The position numbers were made by a program, and so were the translations under genes. Below the pieces are notes generated by a model. That model worked only from the letters and a program-made list of their open reading frames with translations, did no database searches and was not told where the DNA came from. A stretch of 57,650 nt of DNA, from positions 1 to 57,650 of the forward strand of contig CAYVIB010000033.1 in assembly GCA_964451365.1 (NCBI GenBank), in the 5' to 3' direction. Numbering within the stretch: the stretch's first letter is position 1; every line of letters begins with the position of its first letter. The stretch comes from CAYVIB01 sp964451365. GTDB lineage: Bacteria > Pseudomonadota > Gammaproteobacteria > Pseudomonadales > Cellvibrionaceae. Shown in pieces: positions 8,938-20,100 of the stretch.

Positions 8938-11900
8938 GTGCCGGGAATAATCGTGAAAATTTCAATACTCAAGGAACTTTTGATCGCCGTTTTCGTGGCG
9001 GCTGCGCTGTTGTCATTCCCCGGCGGATTATTGGCACAGACGTGCGGCAGCGTATTTCCCGATGGACTCCAAACACATTTGTCGACGGGGCAAATCCTGT
9101 TTAAACCAAACGCCGCGCTTATTAATAATCCCGATAACATTCTTGCGGCGTTCGCGATTGAAAACCCTAACGGCGGTGGGATAAAAAGCTGCGACCTGGC
9201 GCATTGCACGGCGTCGGGCGAAGTCGCCGATCCGCTTGCCGCAGTGGTGTTCCCAATCAACAGTAGTGATGTTGATGTAACGGTTCCGGTTAATGGTACC
9301 GCACATATTGAGGACGGTGGCAATCAGTTCAATACTATCCAGGTCCGCTCCAACGCGAAACTTGTTATCGCGCATCAGACTCAAGGCGAGGTGCGAATTA
9401 AACACCTGGACCTGGAATCCAACGCGGACGTTACCCTGGCGCCCGGCGATTACTGGGTTGAACAAATAACCTTTGCCAGCAACATCAAAATTACCTTATC
9501 TGGTACCGGCACTGTTCGGCTTTTCGTCGGCGGTACGTTCATCACCCAAAGCGGTAACGAGATTAATTACGGCACCGGTTCCACCCAGGCGGCCGATCGT
9601 CTATTGGTGTACAGCGAGGGAGCAATGGAACTGGCATCCTCCACCAAGATCGCGGGCGTACTTTATGCGGGTGCGGGAGCAAAATTAAAAAGCAATGCTC
9701 TTCTGCATGGCGCCCTCTCCGCGGAAACTGTCGAGATGGATTCCAATTCCCGCGTGCATCATGTTGCGAACATTCCCCCAGCATTGCTAAATGGACTGTG
9801 CAGCGATACAGGACAGGTGGATGCGGACGGTGACGGCTTGCCCGATTCGGTCGATGATGATATCGATGGCGATGGTTTTGCCAACAACCTTGAAGAACAA
9901 GCGGGAACCGACCCGGGCGATGCGTCTGACATGCCGATGGATAACAATGGCAATGGTGTACCGGATGCATTGGAAATTTACACGAATGCCTGCTCGGCGG
10001 GCTTTACCAACGGGCTGCAGGTAAACAACGCCGCTGGAGTTATCAGCTTTGGTTCCAATGCCCAATTGTTCAACGCGTCGTCCTATGAACTGAAAACGCT
10101 GCAATTAAGCGGACCTAACGGCGGCCACAATCCAACTTGCGACGGTGCCGCCTGCTACGCTTCGGGCACCCACATTGCACCAATCACGCTACCGCAATTC
10201 AAATCGACGGCATCCGGGCAAAGTTACAACCAGTCGGGAACCTTTACGCTTGGAGATGACGGCGCGAACCAGTTCCTGGATATTCGGGTAAGAGCCAACG
10301 GCGACCTTGCGTTTAGCCCCGTCAACAGTGAATACCTGATCAAAAGCCTGGATCTCAACGCGAACGCGAGCGTGACCTTCGCTCCGGGAGATTACTGGGT
10401 CGAGAGCCTGACCCTGTCCTCCAACACCGAAATATTCCTGTCGGGCAACGGCCTCGTCCGGCTTTTTGTTCTCAACGGCTTTACAGCTAACGCCAATGTA
10501 AAAATCAACAGTCCCGGCGGCGGCGAGGGCGATTCCGGCAGATTATTGCTTGTTACATGGTCCGGTGTGACCTTGAAATCCAACACGGTCACCTCAGCCG
10601 TAATCTACACACCGGAGGCCGTGTCAGTTTTGCCCGGTGCCGATGTTTATGGCGCAATTAACGGCGGAAGTATTTCACTGTCGTCCAACGCCGAAGTGTA
10701 CTACCGGCCAGAGGCAACGCAGGGACTGGATTTTGGTTCTCTATGCGATCTGGATGGCGATGGCATCTACGATGGCCTCGACGACGATGCCGACGGCGAC
10801 GGATTCAGTAACGCGGTGGAAGAGCAGGAGGGCACTAATCTGTTCTCAGCCGATAGCGTACCGCCGGACCTGGATGGCGATTTCATTCCCGACGCGCTTG
10901 ATCCCGATATGGATGGCGACGGCGTGGCCAATGAAGACGATATTTTTCCGCAGGACCCGTCGGAATGGGCCGACCTGGATGGCGATGGAGCTGGCGATAA
11001 CAGCGACCCGGACCGGGACGGCGACGGATTCAGCAACGAGGTGGAAGAGCAAGTGGGTACCGATCCTTCCTCAGCCGGCAGCGTGCCCCCCGATTTGGAC
11101 GGCGACTCCGTTCCCGATTCGCTTGACTCCGACATGGATGGAGACGGCGTGCCCAATGAAAGCGATGTCTTCCCTCAGGATTCCTCCGAATGGGCCGACC
11201 TGGATGGCGATGGCGTTGGTGATAACAGCGACCCGGACCGGGACGGCGATGGTTTCAGCAACGAAGTGGAAGAGCAAGTGGGTACCGATCCTTCCACAGC
11301 GAGCAGCGTGCCTCCCGATTTGGACGGCGACTTCGTTCCCGATTCGCTTGATTCCGACATAGATGGAGACGGCGTGCCCAATGAAAGCGATGTCTTCCCA
11401 CAGGATCCCTCAGAATGGGCCGACCTGGATAGCGACGGTGTTGGCGACAACAGCGACGCCGACAAAGACGGGGACGGCGTATCCAACGAAGTCGAAATTG
11501 CCGCGGGCACAGACCCCGAAGATCCACAGGACTATCCCGACATCGTCCCGCCGGTTATCGGCGGTTTGAGCCCGAACGGTGGCCAGGTTGAAGGGGCGAA
11601 TTTCACATTAACGGGTATGGCCTACGACCCGCAGCAGCCGAACTCCGGAATAGCCGGCATTATTGTCACTTCGGATCGCTATCCGAGCGCGGAGTTTGTC
11701 GCCTCGCTCACACCCGGCGGCTTTACCATCGACCTGCCGTTGAAAGTGGAACTCAACCAGTTTTTGATCACGGTCTCCGACTTTTCAGACAATACCGCCA
11801 CGGCCAGCGTGACTATCGATCGCATATCGCCGCCCAAATTTGCCAATGTCACGCCACAAAATGGCGAAGTCGTTACCAGCGATTCCGTTACCATTGCAGG

Positions 11901-14163
11901 TGAAGTTCATACTCTGTTACCGCTGACGGACGTGCGCTTTTTCGTCAACGAATGGCAGATTACTCCCTCGGGTACCGGTGTTGAAGGTGTTTACACCTTT
12001 GAATTAGATGGTATTCCACTGGAGTTGGGTGCAAACAGTTTCGATCTGGTCACGCAAACCAGTGATGGCACTGCCACCCAAAATCTGGCCATTACCTACA
12101 CACCGGAAAACGCGGCTAATATTCCGGCGCCGGACATCGTCCTGTTGTCGCCGGCGGATGGCAGTGCCGTCAGCTCGGATGCCGTGCGAGTGGCGGTGCG
12201 CATTACCAGCGAAGGTGGACCATTAACGGTATCGTTAAACGGCAGTCAAAAGGATATCCCCGAGTCGCAACGGACGGACTTCAATCTGTCGGAGATTGTG
12301 GAATTCCCGGAGGATGGCGATCAACTGGATATCACCATTGCCGCTACCGACAAACTGGGCAAAAACACCACCCTGACGGCGACATTCTTCCGCGATGCGT
12401 CGGAGCCAGTCATTGTTATCGACAACTCAATCGATCCAGTGCCGGCTATCAATACTTTGCAGGAATCGCCTTACACACTTAGCGGCACCGTATACGAAGC
12501 CTCGCTGGCGAATTTCCTCATCAACGATAAATCCGTTCCCCTCACGCCCGGCGCCGAACCGAACAGCTATCGCTTTTCCGTCGCATTGCAAATTCCACGA
12601 GGGCAGCAAACACCCATCCATATTCAGGCGCGCGATACCGCCGGCAACATAAAGCCGATGGAATATGTGCTGGAAAACAATTCGCAGAACGACCTCCAGG
12701 CGTTGGTGCCGGCCGACAACGCCACCCTGATCAGTGATGGCGCGGAGGATATCCACCTGCAGGTGGTGGCGCGCGCCGGGCAGATCCAGGCCGGCGAATC
12801 GGTGCAAATAATAATGGACGGTGCAACGCCGGTTCCGCTGGCAGTGGCCGGCACCCTGGCATCGGGAAATGTTGTCTTACCCCCGCAAAGCGGCAGCCAC
12901 ACCCTGACCTGGCAAATCGTCAATGCCCAGGGCGCGGTCGTGGCGCAAACCGCCCGCACCGTCAACGTCCAAAGCAACACGGACATTCCCCTGCAGGTGG
13001 TGCGTGTCGAGCCGGAAAACGCGGCGCAAAATATCGAGCCCAACGCCACCATCGAATTTTACTTCAACAAACCCGTTACGCTCGATCAACTGCAGCTGAG
13101 CGTGAAGGAAACCCTGCACGGCCATACCTATATCAACAACGATCCACCCGGCACAGGCTTCCTGGAAGCGAAAGGGTATGAACTGCAGGAAGTCCATCGC
13201 GATATGGCGCCGGTACCAGGATCGCTGGACCTGTTGCCGGGCGGAAAATCCGTGGTGTTTGCACCAGGACAATTTTTTGGTTTCGGGGCAGAAATACTCG
13301 TGGAATTGACACAGGGAGCCGAGGAGCTGTCGCGCACGGCATTCAAGGTCCGACCCCTGCCAACCTTTATCAACGGCAGCGTGCGTGACCAGTTCGGCCA
13401 GCCGCTGGCCGGCATCACCGTCACAATGCCGGAACTGGACCGCACCGCGGTTACCAATGGCGATGGCGGTTTTGCCTTCGGTTACCAGGAAACCGGTGAG
13501 GCCTTGATCAAGGGCGGCCGTTACAAACTGATCGTCAACGACAACTTCAAGGCGCCAGGCTTTGGCACCCACCTGCAAACCGTTATCGTGCAGGAGGGCA
13601 GGCGTAACCCCGTGGCGGCGATTACCCTGCAGGAAATCAACCGCGACATCCCGTTCAGCCAGATTAGTACTGGCCAGGTTAATCATCTGGACGGCGGTGA
13701 TCTTCTCGTCGACCTGAGCGACCCGGATGCCCGGATTTACTTCTCCAACGGCAGCGACAGCGGGCGCATCCATACCCAGTTCCTCACGTTTGAGCAGTTG
13801 GGCGTTTCCGCCTACCAGCGGGCACTGCCCAACTGGATGTATTCCATTCAGCCCAAGGGCATTGAAGTGGCCGGTCCGGTGAAGCTGGACATCGCCATGC
13901 CGCCGCTGCGCGGCTCCTACGAATACCTGCCGGACATCTTCCAATACGTGGTCCTGCTCGGCTACAACCCGCAGCGTGGAATCCTTGAACCCATCGGCGT
14001 GGGCAAAATTGACAACCACCGCGTGACCAGTATCGGTGAGGTGAACCTGCGCAGCCTCGATTACATTGGCTACGCCCTGGTTCACCCCGGCCAGAGCGCC
14101 CTGTTGGAAGCAGTGGCTAACGGTGAAACGACAATAGAGCAGCTAAAAGCGGAATTGCAGTAG
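8938..14163 (+). CDS. Giant secreted protein: duplicated ~250-residue module, TSP3 repeats, Ig-like domains, carboxypeptidase-regulatory-like domain
   Basis: A 1741-residue protein with a Sec signal peptide (about residues 1-34). GTG 8938 opens the frame, but GTG 8953 has a better-placed GGGA upstream and gives a more typical signal. Residues about 36-275 and 350-605 are two diverged copies of one module, each with an NxxxC start, an APGDYWVE motif followed by a SGxGxVRLFV strand, and a SNA/SNT-rich end. It recalls the polymer-like N-terminal part of MshQ/DUF6701-type surface proteins, but I am not certain. Between and after the copies are TSP3 calcium-binding repeats, including three 75-residue units (644-868). 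Ig-like domains follow (about 870-1470), then a CarboxypepD_reg-like domain (about 1474-1545) and a unique C-terminal domain. It sits 7 bp after the foldase gene and 9 bp before the toxin-like giant. Its function is unknown; surface display or delivery is inference. Confidence 0.75.
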   Translation: MPGIIVKISILKELLIAVFVAAALLSFPGGLLAQTCGSVFPDGLQTHLSTGQILFKPNAALINNPDNILAAFAIENPNGGGIKSCDLAHCTASGEVADPLAAVVFPINSSDVDVTVPVNGTAHIEDGGNQFNTIQVRSNAKLVIAHQTQGEVRIKHLDLESNADVTLAPGDYWVEQITFASNIKITLSGTGTVRLFVGGTFITQSGNEINYGTGSTQAADRLLVYSEGAMELASSTKIAGVLYAGAGAKLKSNALLHGALSAETVEMDSNSRVHHVANIPPALLNGLCSDTGQVDADGDGLPDSVDDDIDGDGFANNLEEQAGTDPGDASDMPMDNNGNGVPDALEIYTNACSAGFTNGLQVNNAAGVISFGSNAQLFNASSYELKTLQLSGPNGGHNPTCDGAACYASGTHIAPITLPQFKSTASGQSYNQSGTFTLGDDGANQFLDIRVRANGDLAFSPVNSEYLIKSLDLNANASVTFAPGDYWVESLTLSSNTEIFLSGNGLVRLFVLNGFTANANVKINSPGGGEGDSGRLLLVTWSGVTLKSNTVTSAVIYTPEAVSVLPGADVYGAINGGSISLSSNAEVYYRPEATQGLDFGSLCDLDGDGIYDGLDDDADGDGFSNAVEEQEGTNLFSADSVPPDLDGDFIPDALDPDMDGDGVANEDDIFPQDPSEWADLDGDGAGDNSDPDRDGDGFSNEVEEQVGTDPSSAGSVPPDLDGDSVPDSLDSDMDGDGVPNESDVFPQDSSEWADLDGDGVGDNSDPDRDGDGFSNEVEEQVGTDPSTASSVPPDLDGDFVPDSLDSDIDGDGVPNESDVFPQDPSEWADLDSDGVGDNSDADKDGDGVSNEVEIAAGTDPEDPQDYPDIVPPVIGGLSPNGGQVEGANFTLTGMAYDPQQPNSGIAGIIVTSDRYPSAEFVASLTPGGFTIDLPLKVELNQFLITVSDFSDNTATASVTIDRISPPKFANVTPQNGEVVTSDSVTIAGEVHTLLPLTDVRFFVNEWQITPSGTGVEGVYTFELDGIPLELGANSFDLVTQTSDGTATQNLAITYTPENAANIPAPDIVLLSPADGSAVSSDAVRVAVRITSEGGPLTVSLNGSQKDIPESQRTDFNLSEIVEFPEDGDQLDITIAATDKLGKNTTLTATFFRDASEPVIVIDNSIDPVPAINTLQESPYTLSGTVYEASLANFLINDKSVPLTPGAEPNSYRFSVALQIPRGQQTPIHIQARDTAGNIKPMEYVLENNSQNDLQALVPADNATLISDGAEDIHLQVVARAGQIQAGESVQIIMDGATPVPLAVAGTLASGNVVLPPQSGSHTLTWQIVNAQGAVVAQTARTVNVQSNTDIPLQVVRVEPENAAQNIEPNATIEFYFNKPVTLDQLQLSVKETLHGHTYINNDPPGTGFLEAKGYELQEVHRDMAPVPGSLDLLPGGKSVVFAPGQFFGFGAEILVELTQGAEELSRTAFKVRPLPTFINGSVRDQFGQPLAGITVTMPELDRTAVTNGDGGFAFGYQETGEALIKGGRYKLIVNDNFKAPGFGTHLQTVIVQEGRRNPVAAITLQEINRDIPFSQISTGQVNHLDGGDLLVDLSDPDARIYFSNGSDSGRIHTQFLTFEQLGVSAYQRALPNWMYSIQPKGIEVAGPVKLDIAMPPLRGSYEYLPDIFQYVVLLGYNPQRGILEPIGVGKIDNHRVTSIGEVNLRSLDYIGYALVHPGQSALLEAVANGETTIEQLKAELQ
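10867..11541 (+). repeat. 225-bp tandem repeat, three units, encoding TSP3 calcium-binding repeats
   Basis: Three consecutive 225-bp units start at 10867, 11092 and 11317 (75 residues each). The second and third are very similar at DNA level, while the first and the end of the third have drifted. Each unit holds several DxDGDG loops plus the phrase VFPQDSSEWADLDGDG or a close variant. This is recent in-frame amplification of a calcium-binding rod segment. Confidence 0.9.
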
Positions 14164-14172
14164 GTAAGAAAA

Positions 14173-17100
14173 ATGAGTGGAGTAACAACAATAATGCAAA
14201 GGAGAATAATCCAGGCCTTCCGGACATTTCAGGTAGATTGGGGTGGCCCGCGTACGGGTGAGCTCGCGAACCCTAACAATAACCCCGACGCTGCCTGTTG
14301 GAATTCATTTCATTCATTCCAATCCACGGGCTGGATTGCCTCAAGGCTTTTGGCCTGTCTGCTCAGTCTCTTCTTGATAACAACTGGACTAAACCCAACC
14401 TACGCCCAAACCCCCAGCATAGGCGGCAAATGGGGCTATGTCATGACCCGCACCGTCGTGCGCGACGAAAACGGCCAGCCTTTTATCGTCGAATACGATG
14501 AGCAGGGCAAGGAAATCCGCGAAGTCCCGCTGCCCGGACCATACCAGAATGCCCGCGATCAGCTCTTGATTCTCCAGGCCGAAGAATACCGCTTCCACAA
14601 ACAGCGCTTGGACCAATTCAAGGAAACTTATGAAGAAACCCTGGCCGCCGACGCCCGGCTTTTAACCGTGCCAGCCTTTATGGGAGACACCTATCCCACC
14701 GCTGACAAGAGCACCCAGATTGCACCCCAACAACCGCCGGAACATGTCAAAAGCGTCCTGGTGCGCGGCCAGTCCAACCGCATTCTCGATGACCCGGCGT
14801 CGCTGATTCTGCTGTCTTTCCCGCTGGATCTGGCCAACGACAACGTGCCGGTGGGGGACAACGCCCGCTCCATCGTCGTCTCGCCGGACGGTCAAATCCT
14901 TTACGCCTCCGACAACACCATCGGCTACCGCACCGGGTTTTTCGGCGATCCCAACGAGCCGCAGGATTCGACCTTCCGCCTGCGGGTGGAAGACCCGGAC
15001 ACCATCTTCGGCCCCGTCGCTGGTGCCCGCGTATTTGTGCCGGAAGTTTACCCCGGCGGCGCGGACGGATCGGACAACAGCGGCCGCTATTCCATGACCT
15101 ACCTGCTGCCCACTTGCCCGCTTGGCGGCTTCGAATACATGACCGACCTGTTTGTGGAGCTGCGGTACAAGAACTTCATGCCTCAAGGCGCGCCATCCAT
15201 CCCTTACTACCTGCGCTCCCAGGCCTGGGACTACTGCTACGCCTCCTTGACGCCCTCGGGTACGCTCGGGCCGCCCGTTTATACCTCCAACGGCGGCGGC
15301 TCCATCGTCAACCTCAACATGTATGTTGACGTTATGTTCGTCTCCGGCCATATCAAACTGGTCAACGCCGCCGGCGAAGCGGTGCCGCTGGGTAACACCA
15401 CTACCTTCAAAGCCTTCGACGAAGAGGAGGAAGACACCCTCACCGAAGTCTACGACTTCAACGGCGACGGCCAGAATGACCACGTGGAGAAGGGAGCCAT
15501 CCTCAACCAGCGCAAGGTCGGCGACAACTGCACCTCGATCCTCGACGAGCAGGGGCAGGTGATCGAAGTCTTCGTGCGCGAAAGCCAGTTCTGTAACACC
15601 GATACCGAAGCGGACATGCAGGGAGTCTGGTTCGAGACACAAAATGAATTTCCAGACCTGGTCCGGATCATGGACAAGGAAAAGCGAATCGAGGACATCG
15701 GCTTGCTCGATACCATCAGCGCCGAGGACTACAAGAACACCGACATCCTGATCTTCCGCGAAGCTACAGGCCAGTTGGTGATGGAACGCAGGGGCCTGCC
15801 ATCCGAAGAGATCGAAGGCTCCCGCGAAGCCGTCGCGTATGATGAAGACGAAGAGCGCGTGGCCTACCGGGTCATGCTGCGCGGGCCGAAGGACCGGGAC
15901 CTTAACATCGGCGGCGCCAGCCGCGCCGGCGGTTTTGAGCAGTGGGCGGCAAGATCCTACCTTACAGAGCCTTTCTCCAAACGCGAAGCCAATCATCTTA
16001 AACCGGGCGAGTACATCGAAATCGTCGCCATCAACCGCTCCACCGGCTATATCGGCACCCAGCGGGTGCAGTTGAAGTCCGCCGCCGACAACGGCGGGGC
16101 ACTGGGCATAGGCGCCAAAACTATCACCATGCGCCCGCCCAACCTCAAGATCTGGGCCGAGAGGGAATATAACGTCGAACACGGCCTGACCTCCGGCGAG
16201 AACAGCGACCGGCTCTACACCGTCGGTGCCGAAGGCGCAAGCCTGACCTCCGATACCACCGTCACCATCTACACCGAATGGCTCGACCACGACGGTTCCG
16301 CACTGCCCGAAGGCCTCGGCGATGACAACGGCGAGCAGTACGGCCTCACCGGCCGGCTGGCCAAAGTCGTCAGCGACGGCGGTTCCCTACAGGCCGTGGC
16401 CCAGTCCGACTTGGCGGATTTTCCCATCGCGCCGGGCAGAAAAACCCAGGCGTTGCAGGTGGCCAGCAACCAGAGCTTTGCCGAGCACTTCTATGTCCAC
16501 GTTATCGGTAAACCGAAAGACCAGGAGTGCGGTGACGTCTGCCCCAACTTTACCGACACCGGTGCCGTCCTCGGCGCCGCGCCACCGTACGACACCCGCC
16601 CGCGCTTTTTAACGCCTTTTTACGTTCCGTTGTTCGACGAGGAACAGCACTGGGAAGAGTACAACGCTTACCGCGAGTTACAGCGTAACTACAACCCCGA
16701 TAACACCAACGGCGGTGTTAAACCGCTAAAACCGTTGCCGGCCTACGCTTGGAAATACCGTCCCGAATACCAGTTCAGTCGCTTTCAGTTGGAGATGCGG
16801 GCGGTTAACCGTGTACAGGAAGACGAAGAGAGCAATGAAACCAAAATCGACGTATTACGTGCCGATAATCCAATTATCTCTGACAGTGACGACTTTGTTG
16901 AAGCCTTATACTCGCTGATCGGCAGCGAGTTCGAACGCCTAACACCGATTGATGGAGAGCAACAGTTGGTTTTGGCCTTGGGTGAGCACGAGCAACTTAT
17001 TGAGCTGGGTGAGAACAGGACAATCCGGTTTGACAATATCGAGCATCTGGCGCGCCTGGATGTAGAGGATTACCTGTCCATGCGCTTGTATACCAACAAC

Positions 17101-20100
17101 GATGCAGGGAATATTCTGTGGGAGTGGGCCTTTTTGGGTTTGTCGGTTGGTGTGGTTAGTCAGGATAAAATTGTCGGAGATGATGTCGTCTACATCAGTG
17201 CGGACGAGCCAACGGTAGACCTCGGAGCCGTCTTGATAGGATACTCTGCATTAAGTCCTGAGAAAATTGCGGAATTGCCGGAGCAGGTAAAATGGAGTGT
17301 CGTTTCCGGTAACGCTTCTATAGAGCCCGCTATCAGCGATTTAAGTCGCTCTGGAGTCGCCGAGACGACTGTTAAACTGTCTCCACAAGCACGGAATACC
17401 GTTGTGGTGAAAGCAGAGTTGCTCGGCGATGAGTCCGCCAGCGATCTGTCTGTTGCGTTAGAGGTCATACCAGGCACGCCAGCGGTCATATCTCCATTGA
17501 CTACTTCCGGAGCCGCTTATGTCAAAGGTGTGGGAGAAGCAGAGGTAACCGCAACAATACGGGATCAGCATGGCAACTTGGTAATAAGCGGAACACCAGT
17601 AGAATTTCGAGAACAGGGCCATATCAACTTAAAGAGCTATACGGCGTTTGCCAATAAGGGTACGGTGAGTGCGGTGGTTACAGGTGGCGGTGTTGCGGGA
17701 AGTTACCCCCTCGCTTTAAATGTTGGCACATTATCGCAAAGCACTGATGTCAGCGTTCTTCCTCTGCATATAGAGTTTATTGGGCTTCCCGACACCTTAA
17801 TTGCCGGACAAAAATACGATCTACAGGCGAGAATATCCGGCGGAACAGGATTACTTGAGAATATATTCGTTGATTTGGGTTCGGATGCGGGACTGATTAC
17901 TGCCATGGATACCGTCACCGATTCTCAAGGAATTGTTAATTTTACCTATAAAGCACCCTTAGCGCCTGGGAATTACAATCTCGGCGTGAAGCTCGATATT
18001 AACTCTCCGCATATTCAGCCAATTGAAGTCGTCAGGCCAACCGGTCAAAACAAGTTGAATGCGCAGCAATATTATCTCGTTTCTGGTGCGCAAAATATGT
18101 CAGGAATGGCGTTGACAAACTTCCGTGGCGAGGCCGGAACGTTGAGTCTGCCTGATTCGAATGCGCTGGTGTTGGCAGGGAACGAAGGTGACGCCTGGAC
18201 TTTGGAATTTGATACGGCTCATTTCCTCAATTCAGATCCAGTTTACTTCTCCAGGTTTTCAAGCGTCCGCTGGGATGAGTTGCGGAAGTACGACTCTAAC
18301 TTTAACGGTGTTTCGAGAAGTGATTCATCAATTGACGGAATATATTCATTGGCGTTCAACAGTATTAATGGAGAGGAAGCAACATGGAATTTGCTACACA
18401 GTGAGGACTTTGAAATTGCCGAGCCCTCCTATAATTTTTGGTTTGAGCCAAGAGAGAGTGGCAAAGTATTGAATGTTGCCAAGGGCAGCATCACACTTGA
18501 ATACTCTGGCGGAACTTTAACGGCGGGCATTCGTACAGCAGAGAGTTTTGTCGAGCAAGCTATACAAGGTATAACGGATAATGAATGGATAGCTGTTGCT
18601 GTTGGTGTCAGAAATGGCATTTTTTATTTTGCGGTGGATGAACAAATGGTTACCACGCCGCTGAACGGGGCCATCGATTACGGCACAGTCGCAAATGACG
18701 ATATATGGCTGACTTTAGGTGGAGGAGCGGAAGGCCGGATAGCCGGGCTAAGGATTTACGATAACCAACGACCGAGCCTTATAGCGCTTGGCAGCACAAG
18801 TGGAACATTTGACCCGACGGGAGAGCAGCATGTAAACATCTCAGTGACTCCCGCTTATACACAGAGTGCTGTTGCAATCCCAGGTGTTACGGTAGCGATC
18901 CACCGTGCATCCGGAGAAACAACAAAAATTAACGTGTTGAATGGGCGTATTGCCCGACGCTTGGCGTCCAATTATTTTGATATTAACGCGGAATCGTCTG
19001 TTAACATGGATTCCGTTATGCGGACCATGCCAATGACTGAAAACTTTCCTGATCCGCGTATGGCGGTGTCTTCACTTTCGCAACGCATGGTGCTGCGTGG
19101 CAATCAGGAGGTCGCCGTCGAAAACGTGATTGCCAATATGTCATGGATAAGTTACGAGCCACGGTACGCGGCACTGCACGATAAGGTAGATAGGTTAAAG
19201 CAAATATTTGCTGACCAGGGCCAACTTGAAATGACGCTTTATGCTGCGGAATATCTGCAGGAAGCGACTATACAGGCTAACTACGGCGATCCGTTGTGGA
19301 TGCGCGCCATGTCAACGGGCTTGACGGTAATGGCCGAACTGGCTGAAACTCGACCCGAACACGTGCAGTTGATTGGCGATGCCATTAAAAGCAGAAAGGA
19401 TTTTTGGACCTGGATTCGGGTATTGGGACTACCGGCTAATGCTTGGGTGGGAGATTCAATTCCAATTCCCCGGCCCGATATGACGTGTGACAAGGTTGAT
19501 GTTGAGGTTAATCATGGAACACTTTTTGAATTTTCCTCAACGCCATGCCGGGCTAATGGGGCGCAAATGGGAGCATTTATCGACGTCTTCCTGGATGTTG
19601 AGCCGCAAATTTCGACCAACCCGGAACTACTGACTACCTATGTCGCCACAACGCTCTCCTCATTGCCGCATACCTCGGTGGACTTCAGGCACCTATTTCC
19701 GCCTCACAATTTTGTGGTGGCGGGAACAGATCGCTCACTGCTTATACAAGAGGCTCATGCCGCGCCAGTGTGGTTGTATGCCGTGCGGGCGATGGCAATC
19801 GGAATCAAGCAGGCGATCCGAAAAGGGGCGGGTGGTGCGCCGGCCAACTTTGTTGCCTTTATGCAAGGCGGAACTAACTCAAGAGTAACCCGTTGGGAAA
19901 TGCTGGCTGCTTTGGCGTACCTGGATTCGAGGCTGGACGGTACTCCGTGTGCGAGCGGGAATTGTAAGAAGCTTAACGCGCAAGTGAGCGAAACGGTGAT
20001 ACAGGATACGGCTTCCTGGTTTGCTGGTCTGGGGTTGGCTAAGAGCGGTGATATTCCGGACGAAGATTTACTAAAGAGAAACTGCCAGGTTGCCAATAAT

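Noticed and set aside
12877..14085. 402-codon minus-strand open frame
   Set aside because: Fully inside the 1741-residue gene, whose plus-strand product has clear domains; the minus frame has none.
14662..16290. 542-codon open frame on the minus strand
   Set aside because: It is a shadow of the GC-rich giant gene on the plus strand: no ribosome-binding site, no domain, and an antisense-like composition of Gly/Val/Ala-rich residues.
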